Shown piece by piece: positions 53,171 through 61,834 of a DNA stretch of 64,000 bases. Origin of the DNA: Leucobacter viscericola (lineage in GTDB: Bacteria > Actinomycetota > Actinomycetes > Actinomycetales > Microbacteriaceae). A program made the position numbers and the translations under genes. The notes beneath the pieces were generated by a model. That model saw only the letters and a list, made by a program, of their open reading frames with translations, did no database searches and was not told where the DNA came from. Position 1 is the stretch's first letter, and the number at the start of each line of letters is the position of its first letter. The DNA is taken from the NCBI RefSeq assembly GCF_011299575.1, contig NZ_CP049863.1, positions 3,596,001 to 3,660,000 of the forward strand, given 5' to 3'.

Positions 53171-53562
53171 CGATATTCAATAGCCAAGCAGTCAATAACG
53201 ACCCCCTCCCTGTCATGAACTACACAACTGGCAAAAGGGATACGGACGACGCATACATGTCGCTTGTCGGTGACGTTATCAGGCTGGAGCCGCGCGCAGA
53301 GTTCGTTGTCAATGACCCCAACCCGATTCTGCTTGCATTCCGGGACTATATGGGAGACGGCTACACGCTGAGACAGCTGAGGGAGCACGCCCATGACTGG
53401 GGACTCTTCACGCAAGGGTTTCAGTTATCAATGTCCCGTAGAGAAGCCACTCGGATTTACCAGGAAGTTGTACGCGACAAGGCGCGCCCGAGCCATGAGC
53501 GACATGCCAGCAAAGTGTTCGCCCGCCTCGCAAATCTCACCCCAGCTACCGAAGGAGCCTAA
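53167..53562 (+). CDS. Phage protein of unknown function
   Basis: The 131-residue protein (MTIFNSQAVNNDPLPVMNYT) contains LAFRDYMGDGYTLRQLREHAHDWGLFTQG and RREATRIYQEVVRDKARPSHERHASKVFARLA, the latter basic and helical. DNA binding is possible but unproved. Confidence 0.5.
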   Translation: MTIFNSQAVNNDPLPVMNYTTGKRDTDDAYMSLVGDVIRLEPRAEFVVNDPNPILLAFRDYMGDGYTLRQLREHAHDWGLFTQGFQLSMSRREATRIYQEVVRDKARPSHERHASKVFARLANLTPATEGA

Positions 53563-53565
53563 ATC

Positions 53566-54159
53566 ATGGCAGGAAAACCAAAGGTGCTCACCGACGTGCA
53601 GCAGGCGCACTTCGAGACCGTGCAGCGCGCATACGCGGCCTATGTTGAGGTGCGCGACACGGCACTCGCGCGCGCGAAGATCGCCGCTGAGGCTGAAGTC
53701 TCTGTCATGAAGCTCACTCTCTCAAAGGCAATGCGTGAAGCGCGCGCGAGCGGTGTACCGATGCGTCGAATGGGCGCAGAAATCATGGGCACCAAGGACT
53801 ACTACACCGTGCAGCGCCTCGTGCAACTGGCCGACCATATCGGCCAAGTCGAAGAATCGGTGAAGCCAGCGGTCGAGGATCTCGCTGTCTTAATCCGAGA
53901 GGCCGGCACGGAAGCGGAGCGCATAATTATCACCCTCTCTGGCGAGGAACTCCTTCGGGCCAAGGACCGGGCCGACTGGGCGCAGCCCATCCCAGGTGAG
54001 TTCGTCTACGCCGAGTTCGTGCAGCATGAGAGCGGTAAGTTCATCCCGCTTACCGAAGGCTTTATCGAGTCGCTGGGAGAGCAGCATCCCGTCGTGGCCT
54101 GGGCTGACCTTCCGTCGAGCCAAGAAAAGCTCGCGAAGGCCGTGGAGGCGGTGCGCTGA
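53566..54159 (+). CDS. Possible DNA-binding phage protein
   Basis: The 197-residue protein has a long N-terminal helical region (QQAHFETVQRAYAAYVEVRDTALARAKIAAEAEV) and a helix-turn-helix-like stretch (SGVPMRRMGAEIMGTKDYYTVQRLVQLADHIG). The C-terminal half is alpha-beta. Among the early genes it is one of the few that could be a regulator. The call is tentative. Confidence 0.45.
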   Translation: MAGKPKVLTDVQQAHFETVQRAYAAYVEVRDTALARAKIAAEAEVSVMKLTLSKAMREARASGVPMRRMGAEIMGTKDYYTVQRLVQLADHIGQVEESVKPAVEDLAVLIREAGTEAERIIITLSGEELLRAKDRADWAQPIPGEFVYAEFVQHESGKFIPLTEGFIESLGEQHPVVAWADLPSSQEKLAKAVEAVR

Positions 54160-54605
54160 TGAGTGCTGAGAGGAAGGCAAAGCTCGCGCTCTGGGTGAAG
54201 CGCGCGTCGTGGTGGGCTGGGATGATCGTCGGCACCGCAATGCTGACCTCCCCAAACGAAATGTGGCACTCGCTTGGCGGCGTAGTGCTTGGAATTGCAA
54301 CGGCGGCCGCAGCATTCCAACTGTGGCCCGAAGAAAAGGAGAGCTGGAGTTTGAGCGAAACGACTTCAACGCGCAGCGTCGAGATAGAACTACGTGTAAC
54401 CGACAAGGGGCAGGTCGAAGCGTATGTATGCGACGCACAGGTTTCCCAGTGGGAAGAGGGCATGGGGCTACTTTCGAACTTAGATCGCGAGGAGTTCGCT
54501 GAGGAGCTAGAGAGCCTGATTAGCCTCAACGCTCAGGAATTGGCCGAATCGCTCGTGAAGGACCTGTTTGAGCGGGTCATGCCCAAAATGGAAGGGAAGA
54601 AGTGA
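54159..54605 (+). CDS. Small two-helix membrane protein with soluble tail
   Basis: The 148-residue protein has two adjacent hydrophobic segments (WWAGMIVGTAMLTS and LGGVVLGIATAAAAFQLW, residues about 17-58) and a C-terminal acidic soluble domain. The function is unknown; small membrane proteins of early operons sometimes affect host membranes or superinfection. Confidence 0.5.
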   Translation: MSAERKAKLALWVKRASWWAGMIVGTAMLTSPNEMWHSLGGVVLGIATAAAAFQLWPEEKESWSLSETTSTRSVEIELRVTDKGQVEAYVCDAQVSQWEEGMGLLSNLDREEFAEELESLISLNAQELAESLVKDLFERVMPKMEGKK

Positions 54606-54883
54606 TGTCCACATTAATGTTGCGAGGGCTGGAATTCGAGTTGGAAAAACTCGATATTGACATCGTGGTTACGCCGAAATTCATCTCCGTGACGGTGAGC
54701 GCCATCGAAGCTGGGGATGAGGGCGCACACAATCGCCTATTTGCTCACACTCACCTGACCGACCTCGACCTTGAATCGCCACCAGAGGGCGTTGGCGATG
54801 CGCTATCGGATGCAATCGCCGCATTCAAGGAAGCGTTGTCTGAGCAGGGCGGTTGGATTATGGAAGAGGAAGGGGTCGAGTGA
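54605..54883 (+). CDS. Small acidic phage protein
   Basis: ATG 54605 (TGATG junction) gives 92 acidic residues (MSTLMLRGLEFELEKLDIDIVV), probably a small alpha-beta domain with a long helix (GVGDALSDAIAAFKEALSEQGG). The function is unknown. Confidence 0.5.
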   Translation: MSTLMLRGLEFELEKLDIDIVVTPKFISVTVSAIEAGDEGAHNRLFAHTHLTDLDLESPPEGVGDALSDAIAAFKEALSEQGGWIMEEEGVE

Positions 54884-55494
54884 TGGAAAAGTTCACAGCA
54901 AGTAACGGGGTCGAGCTCAAGACTGAAAACAATTCGACGTTTGCTCGGCTTATGTGTCGAAAGGCAGATGAAATTATTGGAGATCGGAAGTGGCATCCGG
55001 TCGGCGAGGCTGTGACCAAAGGCGGTCGAAACGGATTCTCGCTAGAGTCTGCGATGGCTAAAGCGTTGCGTGAGTTCTTCCAGCATGAGCGTGACACCGA
55101 GCTAGGCCGGTGGCGGTGGCCGGAATACCCGGAGTACGTGGTGCGGAAGTTGCCTGACTCTAACCCCGAAACGGTGATCGTAATAAATGAGTCCTACGGG
55201 CCGAGCTATACATTTACCCGCACTGAGTCACTGCCTGGCGGCAACGTGCATAGCTCGGCGGCGCGCGCTTACTTTGAAGCTCATCCCGAGCCGAAGCCGT
55301 GGCATGACGCGAAGCCAGGCGAAGTGTGGGCGGTGGACATCAAAGAAGGCAATGTGCTCAGGAACCGAACCGGGTTTGTTGTAAAAGTCCTTCGTGAGGT
55401 CAATATCATCGTCTTTCAGGATGGTAGTCAGGAGCATCTGGACGTCAAAAGCATCACTGCCGGTCGTCGTATCTGGCCGGAGGTGGGCGCGTGA
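54883..55494 (+). CDS. Phage protein of unknown function
   Basis: The 203-residue protein begins at ATG 54883 (MEKFTASNGVELKTENNSTF), again a TGATG junction. The C-terminal 70 residues (KPGEVWAVDIKEGNVLRNRTGFVVKVLREVNIIVFQDGSQEHLDVKSIT) look like an SH3-type barrel. No enzyme motif is seen. Confidence 0.5.
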   Translation: MEKFTASNGVELKTENNSTFARLMCRKADEIIGDRKWHPVGEAVTKGGRNGFSLESAMAKALREFFQHERDTELGRWRWPEYPEYVVRKLPDSNPETVIVINESYGPSYTFTRTESLPGGNVHSSAARAYFEAHPEPKPWHDAKPGEVWAVDIKEGNVLRNRTGFVVKVLREVNIIVFQDGSQEHLDVKSITAGRRIWPEVGA

Positions 55495-55715
55495 AAATTA
55501 CACGGACCCTCGACAAGTGGTGGACGTTTGGCCGCACCACAATTCACCTTGAAGTGAGATCCAAAAAGAGTCACATGGGCCGCTTTGGTGGCGGCTGGAA
55601 CTACAAAATAGGTGCGCAGTGGTCAAGTCGGTACTGCGTCATCATCAATCTGCTCATCGGCTCGGTACGAATTGACACCAAGAGAAAGGCCCCAAAATGC
55701 TCTACCTCCGAGTAA
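55491..55715 (+). CDS. Small basic phage protein
   Basis: The 74-residue protein from GTG 55491 (GTGA overlap) is basic and beta-rich (WWTFGRTTIHLEVRSKKSHMGRFGGGWNYKIGAQWSSRYCVI). It ends inside the next gene. Confidence 0.45.
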   Translation: MKITRTLDKWWTFGRTTIHLEVRSKKSHMGRFGGGWNYKIGAQWSSRYCVIINLLIGSVRIDTKRKAPKCSTSE

Positions 55716-55879
55716 ACAATCACTGGCGCCGAGCGCTGTACACCATCGACCACCCGAGCGGCGATCGTTACGCGCTCCTGCCCGTCTACGGTCAACCCGA
55801 CACCGTGCTCAAGAGCGTCATGGAGCAGCAACCTTGGCTGCGAGACATTCGCACCCCAGAACCAAAACTAGCCAGCTAA
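55697..55879 (+). CDS. Small phage protein
   Basis: The 60-residue protein (MLYLRVNNHWRRALYTIDHP) overlaps the end of the previous gene by 19 bp. Its TAA stop ends a variant copy of the palindrome at 55868-55879. Confidence 0.45.
   Translation: MLYLRVNNHWRRALYTIDHPSGDRYALLPVYGQPDTVLKSVMEQQPWLRDIRTPEPKLAS
55868..55879. promoter_or_regulatory. Recurrent palindrome, variant copy
   Basis: CTAGCCAGCTAA differs from the consensus at the first base and coincides with the stop codon of the 60-residue gene. Confidence 0.5.
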
Positions 55880-55906
55880 AACGCACGACAAGATAAAGGA
55901 GAAATC

Positions 55907-56254
55907 ATGACAACAGCATTTCAGAACACCTCCAAGGGTGAGGGTGCGGGGGTAAAAAGCTCCGCGCTGGTGGCCGTAAGTGAGGCCAAGGAGCGCCTCA
56001 TCGCAGACCTGCGCAAAGTTCGCCCCTTCCCCGACGGGACGCTTATCCGATGGAAGATGCTGGGCTCAAATCAGGTCACCTACACTTTCGCGGCAATGTT
56101 CGTGGCGGGATCCTGGTACTCGACGGCACAGGGCAATAACCCGATGGTGAATCCGAAGATGAGCCACCAGACCTTCCTTAATCTGATCGCATCCAACCCG
56201 CTTGGCATCTTCGATCTTGAGATCGCCAGCGACTTTGAAAAGATCGACCTCTAA
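55907..56254 (+). CDS. Phage protein of unknown function
   Basis: The 115-residue protein (MTTAFQNTSKGEGAGVKSS) follows AAAGGAGAAATC. VSEAKERLIADLRKVRPFPDGTLIRWKMLGSNQVTYTFAAMFVAGSWY is alpha-beta. It precedes the helicase gene by 12 bp and may work with it. Confidence 0.55.
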   Translation: MTTAFQNTSKGEGAGVKSSALVAVSEAKERLIADLRKVRPFPDGTLIRWKMLGSNQVTYTFAAMFVAGSWYSTAQGNNPMVNPKMSHQTFLNLIASNPLGIFDLEIASDFEKIDL

Positions 56255-56266
56255 AGGAGCCTGACC

Positions 56267-57910
56267 TTGAAGATTCACCCCCACGATCCCAACGCCACCG
56301 ACGATCTGCCGCGCTTTACCGATGGGCAGAACGAGATCATCGAAGGCGTGCTCGAGGAGCCAACGTGTGCGTTCCTCAACGGCTCAGATATGGGCCAGGG
56401 CAAGACCGGCGTGACTGCAGAAATCGTACACCGCGCCAAATGGGGGCGTGTGTTGATCGTGGGGGTGAAAGATACAGCTGGACAATGGGCCGAGGCGCTG
56501 CAAGATCAGAGTGACGGGGCGCTCAATCTGCGTACAGTGAACTCGACCAAGGCAGGGAAGTCAAACCTTGCCGCAATGCTCGCGGGGGAGCCAGGAATCT
56601 TCTTCTCAGGTTCCCAGTACCTCACAGCCCAGGACTGGGACCACCGAAACAAGCTCGACGCCGAGGGCAAACCCATTCCCGAGCTCGATCGCGATGGCGC
56701 GCCGGTAATCAAATACACGAAACTGCCAACTGCGCCGGAGTTGCCAATGCCGGTTTGGCAGCTTGGCTTTCACGGGCCCGAGTTTGCTGAGCCCGCGTAT
56801 GTGCGCGAGCGTGTTCACCTCCACACCTACAAGAAAATGAAGGTGCCGTTTGATGCGCTGATCGTTGACGAGGTTCATATCCTCGCGGCAAACCGAAAGA
56901 ACGTCGGCCGCCGCACTCTACTCTCCATCCCGACGAAATGGAAGGGCGCGCTGAGCGGTACGTTCTACGGCAACAAATTCGAGAATGCCTGGAGCATCAC
57001 GGGTTGGCTTTGGCCAAAGTTGATTGACACATCCTTCCACCGCTGGAAAGACGAATGGTGCGCACTCGGCGAGCCTGTCTTTGTGAAGCGCAATGGCAAG
57101 CTTGTGGAAATTGAGCAGATTGCTGGCGAGAAGGAGCCGGGAGAGTTCGTGAAATCGTTGCCGAGTTACTTCCGCATCGAGGCCGAAGAGAAGGTGCCTG
57201 ATCCTAAGCTGGTTTACATCGACCTCTCTCCAGTTCAGCGTATGCAGTATGACCAGATGGAGCGAGACATGCTCGCGTGGCTCAAGGAACGCCACCCGCT
57301 TTCATCTGAGCAGACTCTCGCGCCGCTTGTCGCCGAGGTACCCATTGCGCAGCGACAGAGGCTCCGCACTGCAACCTTGGGAGAGATGTCGTTTGACGAG
57401 AATGGTGAAGTGACATTTGCCGACGATTGCGTGAGCACAACTCTTGATGCTGTTGGTGGGATTCTCAATCACTACGGTCGCCAAAAGGTCGTGATCTACA
57501 CCGATTCGAAGCGCTTTGCGAAGGTCACCGTGCGGCGAATGCTTCGGGCCGGGCTTTCCGTTGCTGAGTGGTCTGGGGACGTAAATAGTGTGGGACGTGA
57601 CGCAATCAAGGCTGCGTTTCTTACGCCGCTTGACGAGGGCGGGTTGCAATACATTGTGGCTGTCACAAAGGCGTTTGGAACTGGCCTCGATGGATTTCAG
57701 AAGGTCTGCTCGAAGGTAATCGAAATGTCCGAAGTTGAGGGTGATGCGGTAACGGAGAATCAGGCTGTTCATCGCATCTGGCGCCGAGGTGTTGATAAAG
57801 AGAACTTCGAGCACGTCAAGATCGTGGCGCGCAACACGTATGACGAGGGCGTGCTTGCAGTCCTGCGGGGTCGATCGGCCTCTATGGCGGTCACAATGAA
57901 GGCCGCATGA
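56267..57910 (+). CDS. SNF2/DEAD-type helicase
   Basis: The 547-residue protein has superfamily 2 motifs: Walker A NGSDMGQGKTGV (about 38-49), Ia-like VLIVGVKDTAGQW, Walker B ALIVDEVHILAA (DEVH 201-204), motif III LSGTFYG (229-235). A second RecA domain has VVIYTDSKRFAKVTVRRML, WSGDVNSVGRD and VTKAFGTGLDGFQ, and motif VI lies near TENQAVHRIWRRGVD. It likely remodels or unwinds DNA in phage replication or recombination. The start is TTG 56267 after AAAGGAG. Confidence 0.85.
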   Translation: MKIHPHDPNATDDLPRFTDGQNEIIEGVLEEPTCAFLNGSDMGQGKTGVTAEIVHRAKWGRVLIVGVKDTAGQWAEALQDQSDGALNLRTVNSTKAGKSNLAAMLAGEPGIFFSGSQYLTAQDWDHRNKLDAEGKPIPELDRDGAPVIKYTKLPTAPELPMPVWQLGFHGPEFAEPAYVRERVHLHTYKKMKVPFDALIVDEVHILAANRKNVGRRTLLSIPTKWKGALSGTFYGNKFENAWSITGWLWPKLIDTSFHRWKDEWCALGEPVFVKRNGKLVEIEQIAGEKEPGEFVKSLPSYFRIEAEEKVPDPKLVYIDLSPVQRMQYDQMERDMLAWLKERHPLSSEQTLAPLVAEVPIAQRQRLRTATLGEMSFDENGEVTFADDCVSTTLDAVGGILNHYGRQKVVIYTDSKRFAKVTVRRMLRAGLSVAEWSGDVNSVGRDAIKAAFLTPLDEGGLQYIVAVTKAFGTGLDGFQKVCSKVIEMSEVEGDAVTENQAVHRIWRRGVDKENFEHVKIVARNTYDEGVLAVLRGRSASMAVTMKAA

Positions 57911-57920
57911 ACTGTTGTGT

Positions 57921-57932
57921 TTAGTCAGCTAA
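57921..57932. promoter_or_regulatory. Recurrent 12-bp palindrome with adjacent ACACTAATATG
   Basis: TTAGTCAGCTAA (exact match) is followed at 57939-57949 by ACACTAATATG, whose last three bases are the start codon of the next gene. Here the two parts are in reverse order relative to the 27-bp element. Confidence 0.6.
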
Positions 57933-57946
57933 TTTGAAACACTAAT

Positions 57947-58210
57947 ATGAGTGATTGGAGAGATGCGATGAATGCTCGCAAAATACGCTTTTCGTTTGAG
58001 GCCCACGGGTCCGAGGAGATGCGAGAGATGATTGATCGCTATGAGGATGCCGAGCTCGAGGTGGAAACTTACCGCGATCGCTCGCACAGTTGCGATTATC
58101 TGCAGTCATTTGTGGTGCCCGAAATCTCTCTCGAGGTTGTCAATGTTGACCTCGCCGATGAGTGTGATGGCTGCGCGCGTGAGCTGAATATCTCCAAGCT
58201 CGCCGCGTGA
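57947..58210 (+). CDS. Phage protein with Cys pair
   Basis: The 87-residue protein (MSDWRDAMNARKIRFSFEAHGSEEM) ends with DECDGCARELNIS, a single C-x2-C. The function is unknown. It begins in the ACACTAATATG motif, so its leader is extremely short or absent if that site is a -10. Confidence 0.5.
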   Translation: MSDWRDAMNARKIRFSFEAHGSEEMREMIDRYEDAELEVETYRDRSHSCDYLQSFVVPEISLEVVNVDLADECDGCARELNISKLAA

Positions 58211-58211
58211 A

Positions 58212-58223
58212 TTAGTCGACTAA
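58212..58223. promoter_or_regulatory. Recurrent 12-bp palindrome, copy
   Basis: TTAGTCGACTAA is a perfect palindrome two bases after the previous stop. Confidence 0.65.
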
Positions 58224-58274
58224 ATTTCACGCAAGACTTACCGTGCGGGTTCTCGCGCAGATAGGACAAACGAA

Positions 58275-58586
58275 ATGACGATGACGCAAGTAGGGGGAGT
58301 CGCTATGGAACTTCCGATCAATTATTCAACTTCATCATGGCAGGAGCGGCGTGAAGCGCGTGAGGAGTATGCCCGGAGGCAGAAGGGGATGTGCTTCTAC
58401 TGCAGATCGCAACTCGACAAAGAGCCGCCGAGCGCAATAACCAAGAAGCCGGTCAACTGGAAGCTTTTTCCGCCCCAGTTTCTCAAGTACCCAGTCCACC
58501 TTCAACACAACCACGACACTGACATGACGGAAGGGGCTGTCCACGCTTACTGCAACGCTGTGATGTGGCAGTACGAAGGACGATGA
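58275..58586 (+). CDS. HNH endonuclease
   Basis: The 103-residue protein has a treble-clef HNH core: GMCFYCRSQL (Cys40, Cys43), then VHLQHNHDTDMTEG and VHAYCNAVMW (His90, Cys93, Asn94). The arrangement resembles endonuclease VII-like HNH proteins of phages. Standalone HNH proteins near terminases aid packaging, but here it sits in the early region. ATG 58275 or the better-served ATG 58305 (GGGGGAG upstream) can start it. Confidence 0.75.
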   Translation: MTMTQVGGVAMELPINYSTSSWQERREAREEYARRQKGMCFYCRSQLDKEPPSAITKKPVNWKLFPPQFLKYPVHLQHNHDTDMTEGAVHAYCNAVMWQYEGR

Positions 58587-58590
58587 CACC

Positions 58591-59091
58591 ATGACACCAG
58601 AACAGAAACGCGCACAGATCGACAAGTTGCGAGAGCTGGCAGACCCGCAGTTCAACCTCTCGATTCCCGACGGGGCGAAGCGGGCAATCACTCTCGTTGC
58701 TGACGCCTTGGAAGCGACACCAAACACACCAGACCGTGGCGAGCTCGCAAAGCTGCTGGCCGAGAAATCGGTGGACGCGTGTCTTACTGGGCTGCTCGAT
58801 GAGGAAGCCGTGGGGTTGGCTGACGCGATCCTTGCTGCGTATCCCGCGGTTTCTCGTGCTGCTGTACCCGAAGCGACAGAACCGGAATGGGAGTACAGCG
58901 TTGGGCACCGCAATTCGAAAGGTGGCTACTCGGCTGATGCCGACATGGACGAGGACGAGTTGTGCACCAGCCTTATCGAGGTACAAGAGCGGGTAGTCGA
59001 AGCAGTCGAAAGTGGCACTTACGCCAATGCTCTGCCTTTGCGTCGCCGCCAACGAGTGTGGTTGCCGGTACCGGAGAGGGGCGAGGAATGA
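58591..59091 (+). CDS. Phage protein of unknown function
   Basis: The 166-residue protein (MTPEQKRAQIDKLRELADPQ) has a helical N-terminal region and an alpha-beta part (EWEYSVGHRNSKGGYSADADMDEDE) similar to short repeats seen in actinophage early proteins. It overlaps the next gene. Confidence 0.5.
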   Translation: MTPEQKRAQIDKLRELADPQFNLSIPDGAKRAITLVADALEATPNTPDRGELAKLLAEKSVDACLTGLLDEEAVGLADAILAAYPAVSRAAVPEATEPEWEYSVGHRNSKGGYSADADMDEDELCTSLIEVQERVVEAVESGTYANALPLRRRQRVWLPVPERGEE

Positions 59092-59309
59092 AGCGCAGCG
59101 AGATGAAATGCCTGGCATATGAGAGGCCGGGACGCACCCCGTTCGAGGTGCGCGAAATAAAGGGCGGGTTCACGACGATGTTGGGCGATACGCCGGTTAG
59201 TGCGTCAACGCCTCTCGGGTTGGACTCTGCACTGACCACGTTGGGAGCGCCGACGCCCCGTGATCTTTACCTGATTGACGATAAGGACGGAGAGAGCGGT
59301 GAAGCGTGA
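59088..59309 (+). CDS. Small phage protein
   Basis: ATG 59088 (ATGA overlap) gives 73 residues (MKRSEMKCLAYERPGRTPFEVRE). It is a small alpha-beta protein with no motif. Confidence 0.5.
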   Translation: MKRSEMKCLAYERPGRTPFEVREIKGGFTTMLGDTPVSASTPLGLDSALTTLGAPTPRDLYLIDDKDGESGEA

Positions 59310-59634
59310 CACTCGGAGCGCGTTTCGGTCTCGTGCGCGCGCGATGGATCAGATCGTGGCTGGCGCGGTAGCTGAGCGTAAGCAAGAACTTGACGAACGA
59401 TCGAGGGGTGCGGCAGAGGCTTCTGCGCGCGTCTCGGCGATGGTGCGTGACCGGCAGAAAGCAGCGCATGAAGAGGCCGACCTAAAGGCGCAGTTTGAGG
59501 GTTGCACTGAAGCGCAATGGGCACTCAATGGCCGGTGGTATCCGGTCGTCAGATGGAACAAGAAAACCGTGAGCGTGGACATGCCTACGAAGCGCACCAC
59601 GATCCCGCATAACGAACTTGGAGGGGCGCGATGA
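59299..59634 (+). CDS. Coiled-coil phage protein
   Basis: GTG 59299 gives 111 residues with a long helix (AGAVAERKQELDERSRGAAEASARVSAMVRDRQKAAHEEADLKAQF). A short beta part follows (WYPVVRWNKKTVSVDMPTKRTTIPHNEL). GGAGAGAG precedes it. The function is unknown. Confidence 0.5.
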   Translation: MKRDTRSAFRSRARAMDQIVAGAVAERKQELDERSRGAAEASARVSAMVRDRQKAAHEEADLKAQFEGCTEAQWALNGRWYPVVRWNKKTVSVDMPTKRTTIPHNELGGAR

Positions 59635-60716
59635 CTGAGACAGAACGCAAGACAGCGGTCGAAAAGGCCGCACGGGTGATCTGGGAGCAAAGGCGAACAC
59701 TTGATCGCTCACTTGGTGACTCGTGGGAGCTTGAACTGAGCATCAACCGCGATCCGATTTTCGAGGAAGCTGAAGCTCTCGCCGCTGCTGGTTTGTTGGT
59801 GGGTGAGCCGAGCGAAGAACAGCGGGAGCGGGCCAAGAAAGTTGCTAGCGGGGTATTCATCGACGGAAACCCATTCTCAAACGTTGAGGATGCGTGGATA
59901 GACGGTTTTACTGAGGGCTCCGCTCTCTCTGCTGCTGGTGTCGTCCCGGTTACTGGTAGCACCTCTGACGGTCATCACACTTTTGACGAGCTGTACGACT
60001 ATCGAATGCTGTACAACGCTCACGCGGCGACTGGGTGGCTTACTGCTGGTATTCCAGTGGTGAAATCTTGGAAGCACTCGGACGGTGAACCGTGCTTTGG
60101 CGTAGGCTGGTTTATCGTGACCGCGACGCTTCCGACTGGCCAGGTGTCGAACCATTATCGCGCGGAGCATTGGGACCTATTCGCTGTTCCCGAGGCGGAA
60201 CTGCCGCCTGAATATGACGGGCATACGCCTCAGGATGCCGCCGAGCGTTTACGCATCGCTGCTGGTGTCACCCCACCCGCACCAACATGCCAAACCTGCA
60301 ATGAAATTGGGCTTGTGGGTAGCAACCACATGAACTCTGGGGAGTGCCCGGATTGTGTGACTGCCCCGAGAGTTGAACGCGAGAAGCTGATCGAGCAGGT
60401 ACACGCCAAGGCGTTCGTTATGCTCTCCCAAGCGTCACCCTTGCAGCAGACACCATGGATCACGAGACTCGTCGGAGATGTCGTGGATATGGCTGCGGGT
60501 GCCCTGGCCTCTCCGGTAGAGCCGGTAACGGCAGACGAAGCGAAATTGGCCGAGGCTCGTGCTGAGGCCGTTCGTGAAACCGCCGACTATTTGGAAAGGA
60601 TTGCGCCAAAAGGTCTGATTGACCGTGCAGACGTTCTGGCAGACATGGAGATCGCTGCTGACAGGTTCTCTCGCGGTATTCACGCAAATGGAAGGGAGCG
60701 AGGTGGTGGGCAATGA
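59631..60716 (+). CDS. Phage protein with Tyr-Arg-Met-Leu-Tyr and YDGHTP motifs
   Basis: The 361-residue protein contains a segment often seen in actinophage early proteins: FDELYDYRMLYNAHAATGWL, VKSWKHSDGEPCFGVGWFIVTATLPTGQVSNHY, WDLFAVPEAELPPEYDGHTPQDAAERL. After it comes a possible zinc knuckle (CQTCNEIGLVGSN...GECPDC). The role is not known. It overlaps the previous gene by four bases. Confidence 0.55.
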   Translation: MTETERKTAVEKAARVIWEQRRTLDRSLGDSWELELSINRDPIFEEAEALAAAGLLVGEPSEEQRERAKKVASGVFIDGNPFSNVEDAWIDGFTEGSALSAAGVVPVTGSTSDGHHTFDELYDYRMLYNAHAATGWLTAGIPVVKSWKHSDGEPCFGVGWFIVTATLPTGQVSNHYRAEHWDLFAVPEAELPPEYDGHTPQDAAERLRIAAGVTPPAPTCQTCNEIGLVGSNHMNSGECPDCVTAPRVEREKLIEQVHAKAFVMLSQASPLQQTPWITRLVGDVVDMAAGALASPVEPVTADEAKLAEARAEAVRETADYLERIAPKGLIDRADVLADMEIAADRFSRGIHANGRERGGGQ

Positions 60717-60853
60717 GCGTCACAACGATCACGTTCAAGGTCCATACCCATCTAGACCCAGAGTGCCGCTTCCATGCCGGAGTTCGAGCCCTGTGGGGTT
60801 TCCGGTGGCTCTACAAGTGCGACGAGTGCAGGCGGGGTGATCGTAGTGAGTGA
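60713..60853 (+). CDS. Small Cys/His protein
   Basis: A 46-residue frame from ATG 60713 (ATGA overlap) has C-x2-H (CRFHAG) and C-x2-C (CDECRRG), a likely zinc-binding pair. The overlap supports it as a gene. Confidence 0.45.
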   Translation: MSVTTITFKVHTHLDPECRFHAGVRALWGFRWLYKCDECRRGDRSE

Positions 60854-61136
60854 GGGATACACGCCAACCACGGACGAGATATTCAACCTCACAATAAGCG
60901 TGACGGCTACTGAGGAGTTCAAAGCCCAGAGACGGCAGGAGTTTGGGCGCATGCTTGCTGAGGTTGAGCGTGCCGCCGCCGAGAAAGCGTGGGACGATCT
61001 TGCCCGGATTGCATACCCGCTGTACGAGGCGGCCGAGGCGGTCTATGTGGGGCACAAGGAACCGTCAACGCTACTCGCGCCACTCGGGAAGCTTGCCGCG
61101 CAGACAAACCCGTATCAACGAGAGGAAGAGAAATGA
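60846..61136 (+). CDS. Helical phage protein
   Basis: GTG 60846 gives 96 residues (VSEGYTPTTDEIFNLTISVT), mostly helical (RRQEFGRMLAEVERAAAEKAWDDLARIAYPL). GTG 60837 is an alternative. It overlaps both neighbours. Confidence 0.5.
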   Translation: MSEGYTPTTDEIFNLTISVTATEEFKAQRRQEFGRMLAEVERAAAEKAWDDLARIAYPLYEAAEAVYVGHKEPSTLLAPLGKLAAQTNPYQREEEK

Positions 61137-61327
61137 GCGTAACCGTGGCGCTAATGCTGTCCGCGCTCCCGTTTGCGATCGTCGCTTTTGGCGGCTTAGT
61201 AAATGCCGGTGTTGAGAGCGGGATTGATGATCGGAAGGCAACGACATCCGCGCGTGTAGCAGTGTGGTGCGGGTCGGTTGCCGTGACCCTGTTTATAGCT
61301 GGACTTTGGGCGGGAGTGGAATGGTGA
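61133..61327 (+). CDS. Two-helix small membrane protein
   Basis: From ATG 61133 the 64-residue protein has two membrane helices (TVALMLSALPFAIVAFGGLV and ARVAVWCGSVAVTLFIAGLW) joined by a charged loop. This size and shape are typical of holins, but it lies among early genes with no lysin nearby, so the role is open. Confidence 0.5.
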   Translation: MSVTVALMLSALPFAIVAFGGLVNAGVESGIDDRKATTSARVAVWCGSVAVTLFIAGLWAGVEW

Positions 61328-61668
61328 GCGGAAAGCTTGATCTTGACGAGTTAGAACGCATGCCGGTGGCGAAGCATAGCCCACATGTGCGGGCCCTGAT
61401 CGCTGAGCTACGAGAAGCACGCGCAGCAGTTAAGAAGCATGAAGTGGACCTTAAAGAGTGGGAAGAAGTAGGTGCTCCACGTTGGATCGAGGCCCGAGAG
61501 GAACTCGTGGACTCCGTGCGTGCCGAGCGTGACGCGGCATTGGCGGCAATCGCTCGTGTCCATGCAGCAGTCGAGTCAGCGAAGCACTGGAATGAAGGGT
61601 GCGGATGGGATGTGCCGTCCATTAAGGTGCTCCAAGCACTCGCGTCAGACGGGGGTGATGATGGCTGA
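61321..61668 (+). CDS. Coiled-coil phage protein
   Basis: The 115-residue protein (MVSGKLDLDELERMPVAKHSPHVRALIAEL) is helical through its middle (REARAAVKKHEVDLKEWEEV...RAERDAALAAIARVHAAVESA). It is similar in form to helper proteins of phage early operons. The function is unknown. Confidence 0.5.
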   Translation: MVSGKLDLDELERMPVAKHSPHVRALIAELREARAAVKKHEVDLKEWEEVGAPRWIEAREELVDSVRAERDAALAAIARVHAAVESAKHWNEGCGWDVPSIKVLQALASDGGDDG

Positions 61669-61834
61669 TTTGTCACTCTGGGCTTCTGTCGTTGCACTCG
61701 TTGTGTCCCTGTGTGCTTGTTGGTTTGGCTGGCACTGCAGGCAAAGTATGGACCCCAGCTCACGCACCCATCGAAGGCAAGCGCGAAGGCTGCAGCGCAA
61801 ATACTCAAAGAGCGCAGCGAAAGGAACCGAATGA
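61661..61834 (+). CDS. Small single-pass membrane protein
   Basis: The 57-residue frame from ATG 61661 has one membrane helix (LWASVVALVVSLCACWFGW) and a very basic tail. It overlaps the previous and next genes. Confidence 0.45.
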   Translation: MADLSLWASVVALVVSLCACWFGWHCRQSMDPSSRTHRRQARRLQRKYSKSAAKGTE

